From Trinickia soli (lineage in GTDB: Bacteria; Pseudomonadota; Gammaproteobacteria; Burkholderiales; Burkholderiaceae), in contig NZ_PNYB01000008.1 in the NCBI RefSeq assembly GCF_002879855.1, positions 202,958-266,957 of the forward strand: a stretch of DNA of 64,000 bases, given 5' to 3'. The translations under genes and the position numbers were made by a program. Under the pieces are notes generated by a model. It was not told the DNA's origin. It saw only the letters and a program-made list of their open reading frames with translations, and ran no database searches. Positions 51,276-59,802 of this stretch are shown in pieces (position 1 is the first letter of the stretch; each line of letters opens with the position of its first letter).

Positions 51276-51923
51276 ATGAAAGTACATGAAGCTAACGCGG
51301 CGATTACCGCGCTGCGCGACCTCGGGGCGGCTACGGTACATGAAGCACAAGGGTGCCGCGGCGCTCTCAGTGCTGCCATCAAGCCCATTGACATCAACTG
51401 CCGTCTGGGGGGGCGAGCGCTCACGGTCGATGCCGCTCCCGGAGATAACCTGATCCTCCACCACGCTCTCACCAAGGCGCGTCCGGGTGACGTCTTGGTG
51501 GTCGATGCCAAGGGATATCTCGAGGCCGGTCCGTGGGGCGACATCCTGTCTGAAGCGGCGATGCTGCGCGGGCTGTCTGGACTGGTGATCGACGGGGCGG
51601 TCCGCGATGCCGCGGCGATCGAGGAAATGGGATTCCCGGTTTTCTGCCGGGGCCTATCAATCAGAGGAACCGGTAAGAACCAGCCGGGCGTGATCGGCCA
51701 ACCGATTGTCGTCGGTGGAACGCTCGTGCGCACAGGCGACGTGATCATCGGCGACCGGGACGGCGTGGTGGTGGTCGCCGCTGAAGAGACCGATGCCGTA
51801 GTGGACCGGGCGCGGCAACGTGCCGAAAAAGAAACGGCCTTCCGCGCATCGCTACGTGAAGGGCGAACAACCGTCGAATTGCTTGCGCTAGAGGCGACGA
51901 TCGAGCGGTTGGGATTGCGCTGA
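51276..51923 (+). CDS. RraA/HMG-aldolase-fold protein (second of pair)
   Basis: A 215-residue aldolase-fold protein. Active-site Arg110-Asp111 are in VIDGAVRD, and PWGDILSEAAMLRGLSG precedes them, closer to characterised HMG/CHA aldolases than its neighbour. GGAGA lies 8 bases before the ATG at 51276. It begins 24 bases after the first aldolase gene and shares its fold but little close sequence. Two such genes side by side suggest two related substrates or a heteromer. The MFS gene downstream probably imports the pathway substrate. Confidence 0.83.
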   Translation: MKVHEANAAITALRDLGAATVHEAQGCRGALSAAIKPIDINCRLGGRALTVDAAPGDNLILHHALTKARPGDVLVVDAKGYLEAGPWGDILSEAAMLRGLSGLVIDGAVRDAAAIEEMGFPVFCRGLSIRGTGKNQPGVIGQPIVVGGTLVRTGDVIIGDRDGVVVVAAEETDAVVDRARQRAEKETAFRASLREGRTTVELLALEATIERLGLR

Positions 51924-52031
51924 CTGCGGGCACACCGTCCGTCGACTCGACCAGCAGCGCAATGCTGGCTGGCGAGCGAAAAACAGGCTGCCCGTCGAGC
52001 AGCCCATGACAATGGAATTCCGGAGACAACC

Positions 52032-53318
52032 ATGATTGAAGCGAACGTTGCGCAACGCGCGCGCGCGAAGGGCCGCATACCCTTTCGATGGATCGGTGGC
52101 CTGCTGATCCTCCTGCTCTGTTTGACGGCATATTTGGACCGCATCGCCGTTTCCGTCACCGCATCGCCGTTGATGGGGTCGCTGGCCATCACGCCGGTGC
52201 AACTGGGCATGGTGACGACGCTGTTCTCCGTCGGCTACTTTGTCTTTCAGATGCCCGCCGCCGCGCTGCTCCAACGTTTTGGGTCGCGCACCGTCCTCGC
52301 GGTCTCATTGGCACTTTGGTCGGTGTTCACGGCGGCAACGGGTCTGGTCGGTGGCTTGGCGGGCCTCGCGGTCGTTCGCGGCCTGTTCGGGATAGCGGAG
52401 TCCCCCGTGTTCACCGGCGGCAATCAGTTTTTCGGCAACTGGTTCAAGAAGGCGGAGCGAGGGCGCGCCAACTCGCTGATGAATGCCGGGGCGTTTGCCG
52501 CAAACATCTTCGGTCCGCCTTTGGTCGTGGCCATCGTCTCGTCGTTCGGCTGGCGTTCGGTCTACTTCGTCTTTAGCGCAATAGGTCTCGCTTTGGCGGG
52601 CACGTGGTACATCGTCGCTCGCACCCGGCCCGCAGAGCATCCCTGGATCAGCCGCGAGGAGCTCGACGAGATCACCGACGACATCGCTCGCCACTCGAAC
52701 CCGGCGGCCCACGTGAAGACAAGCTGGCGTGTGCTGATGCGGCAACGATCGTTCTGGGCACTGGCGTTCGGCTATTTCGCAACGCTGTGGTGTGTGCAGT
52801 TCTTCATCTACTGGCTTCCGTATTACCTCCAGGTCACGCGAAACGTCAGCTTCCGCGCGCTCGGAATCTACGCCAGCATGCCGTGGATCTCTATCGTCGT
52901 CTCTGTGCTCGTCGCCGGGCTGGTCTCGGATTTTCTGCTGGCCCGCGGCTTCTCGCGCTACATTGCGCGGAACCTTCTCTGTGCATTCGGATTGGCTGTC
53001 GCCGCGTTAGCACTCGTGGCAAGCACAAGCGCTTCGACGATCGTTGCAAACGTGCTGTGGATCAGCCTCGCGTTGGGCATGACGGGTGTGGCACAGACGC
53101 TGTCCTGGACCATCGTTTGTGACATCGGAGGGCGCATCACCTCGATCGTTGGCGGTTGGATGAACATGTGGGGCTTCGTCGCCGCGAGCATCGTTCCAAC
53201 CGTCGCCCCGATTATCGGAAAGCTCTATGGATGGAATGCCGTGATCCTGCTCAATGCCTTCATCACCCTGTTGGGAGTCGGTGCTTACCTCCTGATCGCA
53301 ACGCATCGCGATCTCTAG
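52032..53318 (+). CDS. MFS transporter, anion:cation symporter type
   Basis: A 428-residue inner-membrane permease with twelve membrane segments. Landmarks are CLTAYLDRIAVSVTASPLM, FQMPAAALLQRFGSR and LFGIAESPVFTGGNQFFGNW, the pattern of ACS-branch organic-acid transporters. CCGGAGACAAC precedes the ATG. It follows the twin aldolase genes by 108 bases and probably imports an aromatic or dicarboxylic acid. The short gap to the convergent LysR gene holds no strong terminator that I can see. Confidence 0.87.
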   Translation: MIEANVAQRARAKGRIPFRWIGGLLILLLCLTAYLDRIAVSVTASPLMGSLAITPVQLGMVTTLFSVGYFVFQMPAAALLQRFGSRTVLAVSLALWSVFTAATGLVGGLAGLAVVRGLFGIAESPVFTGGNQFFGNWFKKAERGRANSLMNAGAFAANIFGPPLVVAIVSSFGWRSVYFVFSAIGLALAGTWYIVARTRPAEHPWISREELDEITDDIARHSNPAAHVKTSWRVLMRQRSFWALAFGYFATLWCVQFFIYWLPYYLQVTRNVSFRALGIYASMPWISIVVSVLVAGLVSDFLLARGFSRYIARNLLCAFGLAVAALALVASTSASTIVANVLWISLALGMTGVAQTLSWTIVCDIGGRITSIVGGWMNMWGFVAASIVPTVAPIIGKLYGWNAVILLNAFITLLGVGAYLLIATHRDL

Positions 53319-53409
53319 ACGTCGCGACTCGCGGCAGCACCTGAGCGCGGCCAGACGGCGCCCGTTGGGTGCCGTAACCAACGGCGGGGCCGGAGCACGT
53401 AAAGCCGGC

Positions 53410-54363
53410 TTAGCCTGACGCCAAGGCTTCGGATGCTCTCAAAGTGATTCCGGTCCATGCGCCGCTCTCGGAAAGCTCATGGACCAACTCGACGATCGTC
53501 TGTCGGACCGCCAGCGCCGCGGAACTCACCGGCGCCGTGTTCGACCAGCATAGGCTCACCGGGCGCCGGATCTCCGGATCGACGATGCGGCGCATGGTCG
53601 GCCGGCTCGAGGGGTCGCGCGATGCTATTGCGGACGCAGGCAGAATCGTGCAGGCAGCACCCGATTTCGCCAGCGACAGCAGCGTCGGTAGCGAATCGAT
53701 ATCCGCGATGATGTCGAGCAGCACCTCCTCACGCGCGAAGGTGCGTTCCAGCAGCAGACGCAGCCCGTTCGGCACGCTCGGCGCGACGAGCGGCACGCCG
53801 GCAAGCGCCCTCAGACTGCACGTACGCGCTCGCCGTGGCACAGTGCCGCCGGGCTCGCCGAACAGCTGCAGCGCTTCGTCGAAGAGTGGCAGCGCGGCAA
53901 TTCCGGTCGTGTTCGACTCCCGAAAAAGGATCGCGAGATCCAGCCGGCCGTTCGCGAGCAACTCGTTGATGAAACCACTCATGCTTTCGACGTATTGCAG
54001 CCGGATGCCCGGATAACGCGCTCTCACGCGTTCGAACACTGGAACGGCGAGTATCGACGTCATCGTCGTTGGAAAACCGACCGCCACGGTCCCTGACTCG
54101 CCGCCAGTGCCTTCGCATACCTCCTGACGCAATTGCTCCATCTGCCGGATCACAAGTCTCGCGTGCCGATAGAGCGCCTGCCCCGCGGCTGTGGGTTTCA
54201 CGCCTTGCGGGCTGCGAACCAGAAGTGTCAGGCCGAGGTCCCCTTCGAGCTTCGCGATCTGCTGGCTCAGCGACGGCTGAGCGACGTACAGTTTCTCCGC
54301 CGCCTTGCCAAGGCTCCCGTACTCGATGATGCCGACGAAATAGCGGAGCTGGCGGATGTCCAT
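53410..54363 (-). CDS. LysR-family regulator of itaconate-type cluster (RipR-like)
   Basis: A 317-residue regulator with start ATG at 54363 (MDIRQLRYFVGIIEYGSLGKA). The helix-turn-helix is at residues 1-60 (AAEKLYVAQPSLSQQIAKLE), of the NAC/Cbl-like type. It is divergent from the acyl-CoA dehydrogenase, CoA transferase and hydratase genes. In Pseudomonas a LysR regulator also stands beside the itaconate genes. A T-N11-A inverted repeat 25 bases upstream of its start is a likely binding site. Confidence 0.85.
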   Translation of the reverse strand: MDIRQLRYFVGIIEYGSLGKAAEKLYVAQPSLSQQIAKLEGDLGLTLLVRSPQGVKPTAAGQALYRHARLVIRQMEQLRQEVCEGTGGESGTVAVGFPTTMTSILAVPVFERVRARYPGIRLQYVESMSGFINELLANGRLDLAILFRESNTTGIAALPLFDEALQLFGEPGGTVPRRARTCSLRALAGVPLVAPSVPNGLRLLLERTFAREEVLLDIIADIDSLPTLLSLAKSGAACTILPASAIASRDPSSRPTMRRIVDPEIRRPVSLCWSNTAPVSSAALAVRQTIVELVHELSESGAWTGITLRASEALASG

Positions 54364-54387
54364 GGCGGCTCGATTGGATGTGCAGGT

Positions 54388-54404
54388 CATAGGATACGCC
54401 TATG
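54388..54404. promoter_or_regulatory. LysR-type T-N11-A box
   Basis: CATAGG-ATACG-CCTATG is a perfect inverted repeat with 6-base arms. Its inner part TAGGATACGCCTA has the T-N11-A form of LysR sites. It lies 25 bases before the LysR start and about 210 bases before the acyl-CoA dehydrogenase gene. Confidence 0.62.
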
Positions 54405-54614
54405 GCCGGTACATTCAAACGGTATTTCCGTTCCGACGGCGCTTCACATAAAGTCGTCTCAATCCCATTCAAAGCGGCTGACACGTCCAGCCGCCGAAAC
54501 ACTCCGGACGGTTATGCGATTCGATGTCGCTCAAGACGTCTCCCAGTTCGCCCCCCTATCCGCTCGCCCAAGCGTTGCCTGATTTTCTCCTTGAAGATTG
54601 ATGAGATCCAACCG

Positions 54615-55775
54615 ATGAATCACGCCGCCGATCCCTATCAGGACATTCGTGAAGCCATTCGCGACCTTTGCAGCCAGTTTCCCGCGGAATACTTCCGCAA
54701 GATCGACGAAGAGCGCGGTTACCCGGATATGTTCGTCAACGCGCTGACCAAGGCCGGGTGGCTCGCCGCCCTCATCCCTCAGGAGTATGGCGGCTCGGGC
54801 CTCGGCCTGACCGAAGCGTCGGTGATCATGGAAGAGATCAACCGCGCGGGCGGCAACTCCGGCGCGTGCCACGGCCAGATGTACAACATGGGCACCCTGC
54901 TGCGTCACGGCTCCGCCGAACAGAATCAGAAATACTTGCCGAGGATCGCCAGCGGCGAATTGAGGCTGCAATCGATGGGGGTCACCGAGCCGACCACCGG
55001 GACCGACACGACCAAGATCAAGACCACTGCCGTGCGCAAAGGCGATCGTTACATCGTCAACGGTCAGAAGGTATGGATCTCCCGCGTGCAGCATTCGGAC
55101 CTGATGATCCTGCTCGCTCGTACGACAGCGCTCGCGGACGTCGCCCAAAAAAGCGAAGGCATGTCGATCTTCATCGTGGACCTGCACGAAGCGATCGGCA
55201 AAGGCATGACGGTTCGTCCGATCCCGAACATGGTCAATCACGAGACCAATGAGCTGTTTTTCGACAACCTCGAGATCCCAGCGGAAAACCTGATCGGCGA
55301 GGAAGGCAAAGGATTCAAGTACATTCTCGACGGACTGAACGCCGAGCGTACGCTGATCGCAGCCGAGTGCATCGGCGACGGCTACTGGTTCGTCGACAAA
55401 GTCTCGCAATACGTGAAGGATCGGGTCGTATTCGGCCGCCCGATCGGCCAGAACCAGGGTGTGCAGTTTCCAATCGCGCGCTCGTTCATCAACGTCGAGG
55501 CCGCGAGCCTGATGCGTTTCGAAGCTGCGCGCCGATTCGATGCTCATGAACCATGTGGCGCCCAGGCCAATATGGCCAAGCTGCTCGCGGCGGATGCGTC
55601 GTGGGAAGCCGCGAACGCCTGCCTGCAGTTCCACGGCGGATTCGGCTTCGCGTGCGAATACGACATCGAGCGCAAATTCCGCGAAACGCGCCTCTATCAG
55701 GTTGCCCCGATTTCGACGAACCTGATCTTGTCCTACGTCGCCGAGCACATCCTCGGCCTGCCCCGCTCTTTCTGA
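54615..55775 (+). CDS. acyl-CoA dehydrogenase in itaconate-type cluster
   Basis: A 386-residue FAD acyl-CoA dehydrogenase. The N-domain motif LIPQEYGGSGLGLTE is near residue 55, the substrate/FAD strand SMGVTEPTTGTDTTK near 120 and the C-terminal FHGGFGFACEYDIER near 340. The usual catalytic Glu after the last motif is missing (LYQVAPIST), but Glu244 in LNAERT is at the position used as base by isovaleryl-CoA dehydrogenase. The same gene family occurs in the Pseudomonas itaconate cluster. It needs an electron-transfer flavoprotein; the only etf sequence nearby is the decayed copy at 57.9 kb. Confidence 0.87.
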   Translation: MNHAADPYQDIREAIRDLCSQFPAEYFRKIDEERGYPDMFVNALTKAGWLAALIPQEYGGSGLGLTEASVIMEEINRAGGNSGACHGQMYNMGTLLRHGSAEQNQKYLPRIASGELRLQSMGVTEPTTGTDTTKIKTTAVRKGDRYIVNGQKVWISRVQHSDLMILLARTTALADVAQKSEGMSIFIVDLHEAIGKGMTVRPIPNMVNHETNELFFDNLEIPAENLIGEEGKGFKYILDGLNAERTLIAAECIGDGYWFVDKVSQYVKDRVVFGRPIGQNQGVQFPIARSFINVEAASLMRFEAARRFDAHEPCGAQANMAKLLAADASWEAANACLQFHGGFGFACEYDIERKFRETRLYQVAPISTNLILSYVAEHILGLPRSF

Positions 55776-55791
55776 CGAGGATCAGCCAACC

Positions 55792-56970
55792 ATGCGTCCA
55801 CTTGAAGGAATCAAGGTCGTCGCATTCGAGCATGCGATAGCGGCTCCGTTCTGCACGCGGCAGCTCGGGGATCTCGGCGCACGGGTCATCAAGGTGGAAC
55901 GGCCCGGCACCGGCGACTTCGCGCGAAATTACGACGAACGGGTGTCAGGACTCGCATCGCACTTCGTCTGGACCAACCGCTCGAAGGAAAGTATCACGCT
56001 CGACGTGAAGCAGCCCGCGGCGATCGAGGTCATGCACAAGCTGCTCGCTGACGCCGACGTATTCGTGCAGAACCTCGCACCGGGCGCGACTCAGCGCCTG
56101 GGTCTCGACTACGAGGCGCTTCGCGAGCGGTATCCGCGGCTGATCGTTTGCGACATCTCTGGTTACGGACTCGACGGCCCCTTGCGCGACAAGAAAGCCT
56201 ATGACTTGCTCATTCAGAGCGAATCCGGTTTCCTGAGCATCACCGGCGCAGACGGTCAGCCGGCCAAGGCCGGCTGCTCGATCGCCGACATTGCCGCCGG
56301 CATGTACGGCTACACGAATATCCTGGCGGCACTCATCGAACGCGGACGGACGGGTCGAGGCCGGCACATCGATATTTCGATGCTCGAGAGCATGGTCGAA
56401 TGGATGAGTTATCCGCTTTACTACGCGATCGACGGCCAGACAGCGCCCCGCCAAACCGGCGCGTCTCACGCGACGATCTTTCCGTACGGCCCGTTCAAGG
56501 CCGGCGACGGGAAGATCGTGATGCTCGGTCTGCAAAACGAACGGGAATGGAAGATCTTTTGCGAGATCGTCATCCGCCGGCCGGAATTGACCTTGGATGC
56601 ACGATTCAACTCGAATAGCCGCCGTGTCGAGAATCGCGAGGACCTCGCGCAGATCATCGCACACGCGTTTTCTACCCTGACGGCAAGCCAAGTCATCGAT
56701 CGGCTCGAAGAGGCCGGCATCGCGAACGCGCGCATGAACGACATGCATGCGGTCTGGACGCACGAACAACTCGCTGCCCGGCGCCGGTGGACCCAGGTCC
56801 GGACGCCAGCAGGCGACATCCCTGCGCTTTGTCCGCCAGGTATCGACCTGGCAGACGATCCACGCATGGACCCCGTTCCGGCACTAGGCCAGCATACCGA
56901 TCCGATCCTCCTCGAACTCGGCTACAGCGCCCACCAGATCGGCAGGCTGCGTGAAACCGGCGCAGTCTGA
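55792..56970 (+). CDS. ict: class III CoA transferase, itaconate CoA-transferase-like
   Basis: A 392-residue CaiB/BaiF enzyme. The catalytic Asp138 is in KKAYDLLIQSESG, the start is PLEGIKVVAFEHAIAAPFC and GRHIDISMLESMVEW is the second landmark. It begins 17 bases after the acyl-CoA dehydrogenase gene and is followed by a MaoC-type hydratase and a CitE-type lyase. This trio equals the itaconate route: itaconate to itaconyl-CoA, to citramalyl-CoA, to acetyl-CoA and pyruvate. The assignment rests on gene order; mesaconate or another branched dicarboxylate is an alternative substrate. Confidence 0.8.
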   Translation: MRPLEGIKVVAFEHAIAAPFCTRQLGDLGARVIKVERPGTGDFARNYDERVSGLASHFVWTNRSKESITLDVKQPAAIEVMHKLLADADVFVQNLAPGATQRLGLDYEALRERYPRLIVCDISGYGLDGPLRDKKAYDLLIQSESGFLSITGADGQPAKAGCSIADIAAGMYGYTNILAALIERGRTGRGRHIDISMLESMVEWMSYPLYYAIDGQTAPRQTGASHATIFPYGPFKAGDGKIVMLGLQNEREWKIFCEIVIRRPELTLDARFNSNSRRVENREDLAQIIAHAFSTLTASQVIDRLEEAGIANARMNDMHAVWTHEQLAARRRWTQVRTPAGDIPALCPPGIDLADDPRMDPVPALGQHTDPILLELGYSAHQIGRLRETGAV

Positions 56971-57066
56971 CCGCTTACCTTCACGTCGATCGCGTTCGGC
57001 GCTAGGCCACTACCCACCTCGCCTTGGGGTGAAGCTTTTCACACAACACAACAAAGGAGTCCCGAC

Positions 57067-57906
57067 ATGAGCGCAATCGATCTTGCGCACCTTCGTGAAT
57101 GGGTGGGCACATCGCAAACGGATCGCGACCTCCTGTCCTCGCGCCATGCGCGGCTGATGGCTGCGACCCTGGGGCTGCCCCAGTCCGATATCGTCGACGG
57201 CGGACCGTTGCGGCCGCTTTGGCACTGGTTGTACTTCCTCGGCGGTGAGCCGCCGGCCGGGCTGGGACCTGACGGCCATCCTGCACGTGGCGGTTTTCTG
57301 CCGCCGGTGCCGCTACCCAATCGCATGTGGGCAGGTGGCGAGCTTGAATTCCACGCGTCCGTTCCGCTCGGCGCCCTGGTGGAAAAACGTTCGACCATCG
57401 TCTCGGTCGATCACAAGCAAGGCCGCAGCGGTGAACTCGTTTTCGTCAAGGTCCGACACGAGTTGCTGTACGACGGCGTCAACGCGCTCACCGAACATCA
57501 CGACATCGTCTACAAAGGTGTGTCCGCCGTCGGCACGACTACAACGGGTACCGAGATGCCGGCCGCGCAACACACTCGCAGGATCAAACCGGACTCGACG
57601 ATGCTGTTTCGCTACTCGGCGCTGACATTCAACGGCCATCGCATTCACTACGACGCTGATTATTGCCGCGATGTCGAAGGCTATCCGAATCTCGTCATCC
57701 ACGGCCCGCTGAATGCGACGCTGCTGGCGGGATTCGCGGAGGAAGTCTGCGGGCGCCCTCTCAAGAAATTTCGCTATCGAGGCTTGAAGCCCTCGATTCT
57801 GGGTAACGAACTGACGATCAACGCAGCACCGGACGGCGATCAGCTCGTGCTCTGGGTCAGCCTTCCGGACGGCAGCGTGTCGATGCGCGCGGAAGCGATG
57901 TGCTGA
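57067..57906 (+). CDS. ich: MaoC-type itaconyl/mesaconyl-CoA hydratase
   Basis: A 279-residue double hot-dog hydratase. The second half carries the hydratase motif FNGHRIHYDADYCRDVEGYP (near residues 191-210), with the catalytic Asp/His arrangement. The first half has GPLRPLWHWLYFLGG and HPARGGFLPPVPLP, typical of the itaconyl-CoA and 3-methylfumaryl-CoA hydratase subfamily. AAAGGAG lies a few bases before the ATG at 57067. Between the CoA transferase and CitE-type lyase genes it most likely hydrates itaconyl-CoA to citramalyl-CoA. Confidence 0.83.
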   Translation: MSAIDLAHLREWVGTSQTDRDLLSSRHARLMAATLGLPQSDIVDGGPLRPLWHWLYFLGGEPPAGLGPDGHPARGGFLPPVPLPNRMWAGGELEFHASVPLGALVEKRSTIVSVDHKQGRSGELVFVKVRHELLYDGVNALTEHHDIVYKGVSAVGTTTTGTEMPAAQHTRRIKPDSTMLFRYSALTFNGHRIHYDADYCRDVEGYPNLVIHGPLNATLLAGFAEEVCGRPLKKFRYRGLKPSILGNELTINAAPDGDQLVLWVSLPDGSVSMRAEAMC

Positions 57907-57944
57907 CGCGAACGCGTCCGACGCGCGATTTCGGGCAAATATAA

Positions 57945-58798
57945 ATGACAGAGACAATGATGTTGCATGAAGAAGCTGGCTTTTCAGTCAAAGGCGGTCG
58001 TGGAATTTCGGTCGCCGTCCCGGCGTCGAAGCGTGTCATGGACGCGGCGGCGAAGATTGCGGGCGTGGCGAAGGTGTTGCTGGCCGATGCGCCGCAACTG
58101 GCCGCAGGCCTCGCAGAAAACGTCGAAGCCACCGTGCTGAACATCGCGAAGGACTATTCGCACATCGTCGCGCCGGCCACGGCCTACGGCAAGAACATTG
58201 CCCCACGCGTGGCGGCTAAGCGCGACGTGGCGCAGATCAGCGAAATCACGGCCGTGATCTCGCCCGACACCTTCGAGCGTCCGATCTACGCCGGCAACGC
58301 GATTGCGACGGTGCAATCGGGCGATGCGATCAAGGTCATCACGGTGCGCGCGACGAGCTTCGATGCCGTGGCAGCCGAAGGCGGCAGCGCAGCGGTCGAG
58401 AAGATCGAAGCGGCGGCTGACCGCGGCATTTCGCAGTTCGTGAATCGCGAAGTCACGAAGCTCGATCGTCCGGAGCTGACGAGCGCGAACATCATCGTAT
58501 CGGGTGGCCGCTGGCGGACAAGCTCGGCGCGGCGCTGGGCGCCTCGCGCGCCGCGGTGGACGCCGGTTACGTGCCGAACGACTACCAGGTCGGTCAAACG
58601 GGCAAAATCGTCGCGCCGCAACTGTACGTGGCAGTCGGGATCTCGGGTGCGATTCAGCACTTGGCGGGCATGAAGGATTCGAAGGTGATCGTGGCGATCA
58701 ACAAGGATCCCGAAGCGCCGATCTTCAGCGTGGCCGATTACGGTCTCGTCGGCGACCTGTTCACCCTCGTGCCGGAACTCCTGGGTGCATTGCAGTGA
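57945..58798 (+). pseudogene. etfA: decayed electron-transfer flavoprotein alpha subunit (etfA)
   Basis: Two frames together give most of EtfA. From about 58038 one frame reads MDAAAKIAGVAKVLLADAPQ and continues to IIVSGGR at 58491-58511. There the frame shifts, and the second reads [19 protein letters not shown] to the stop at 58796-58798. About 14 residues of the FAD motif (usual GLGSGEN...KVLEP) are missing at the junction, and the first 50 or so residues of normal EtfA are absent, replaced by an unrelated stretch. No etfB is nearby. It cannot make a working protein. It was probably copied from the housekeeping gene by recombination and then decayed. Confidence 0.88.
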
Positions 58799-58842
58799 CA
58801 GGCCAGGTCGCCCCGGAATCCGTCATAAAACAGAATCAACAC

Positions 58843-59697
58843 ATGTCGACTCAAACCCCGTTCGCCCCCCAGTCATATCTCTTCGTTCCAGGCAGTAGGC
58901 CCGAACGCTTTGCGAAAGCACTGTCGAGCGGCGCGGATGCCGTCATCCTCGATCTCGAGGATGCGGTCGAGCCCGCCGCCAAGGACGCGGCTCGCGAAAC
59001 CGTGGCCGCATGGGCCTCCCGTCATCAGCCGGTTCTCGTACGAATCAACGGTCGCGACACCCCTTGGTTCGATCAGGACGTGCAGCTCGGTGCGCTCAAA
59101 GGCGTGGCCGGTATCATCCTTCCGAAAGCCGAGCACCTCGACGACATCGTCAAGGTGGTGTCGAGCGCGAAGCGCAAGGTACCGATATTCCCCATCATCG
59201 AAACCGCGCAGGGCATGTGGTCGGCAATGGAAATCGCGAATGCGCCGTGCGTGAAGCGCCTGATGTTCGGCACGCTCGATTTCATCGCCGAGATGGAGAC
59301 CGACGACGATCGAGATGCGTTGAACGCTTACCGCGCTCACTTGGCGCTCGTATCACGCGTCTCCGGGATCGAGAAGCCGATCGACGGCGTCACGCCCGAC
59401 ATCCACGACACCGATCGCCTTGCGGCCGATGCACGCAACGGCAAGCAGCACGGTTTCGGCGGCAAGCTCTGTATCCATCCGAAACAAATCGCGACCGTGC
59501 ATGCGTGCTATGGTCCCAGCGAGCACGATTTGGACTGGGCGGCACGCGTGATCGATGCCGTGTCCCGCAGCGGCGGCGGCGCGACGACCGTCGATGGAAA
59601 AATGGTCGATCGCCCGGTCGTGCTTCGCGCGCAACGTTTGCTTGCATCCGGCGCTCATCGTCGGGCCGACATGCCAGTGCAACTCCCCTCTGATTGA
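58843..59697 (+). CDS. ccl: CitE-like citramalyl-CoA lyase
   Basis: A 284-residue HpcH/HpaI (CitE) family lyase. Landmarks are SYLFVPGSRPERFAKAL, VILDLEDAVEP with metal-binding Glu/Asp, VRINGRDTPWF, IFPIIETAQG and KLCIHPKQI. The family splits 3-hydroxy-acyl-CoA thioesters with Mg2+. In this cluster the expected reaction is citramalyl-CoA to acetyl-CoA plus pyruvate. It lies 44 bases after the etfA remnant and is closed by a strong terminator. Malyl-CoA lyase activity is an alternative. Confidence 0.84.
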   Translation: MSTQTPFAPQSYLFVPGSRPERFAKALSSGADAVILDLEDAVEPAAKDAARETVAAWASRHQPVLVRINGRDTPWFDQDVQLGALKGVAGIILPKAEHLDDIVKVVSSAKRKVPIFPIIETAQGMWSAMEIANAPCVKRLMFGTLDFIAEMETDDDRDALNAYRAHLALVSRVSGIEKPIDGVTPDIHDTDRLAADARNGKQHGFGGKLCIHPKQIATVHACYGPSEHDLDWAARVIDAVSRSGGGATTVDGKMVDRPVVLRAQRLLASGAHRRADMPVQLPSD

Positions 59698-59762
59698 AAA
59701 CTCGATCGCGCCAACACGCACCAGGCATCCTTCGCGCTGCTGCTCGATCGTCCAGCGGCAGT

Positions 59763-59785
59763 GGCCCGGGTCTTCCGGGCCTTTT
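59763..59785 (+). terminator. rho-independent terminator after CitE-like gene
   Basis: GGCCCGG and CCGGGCC pair perfectly around GTCTT and are followed by TTTT. It ends the itaconate-type operon and faces the convergent aldehyde dehydrogenase gene. Confidence 0.82.
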
Positions 59786-59802
59786 CCACGCGCTGACGTC
59801 CG

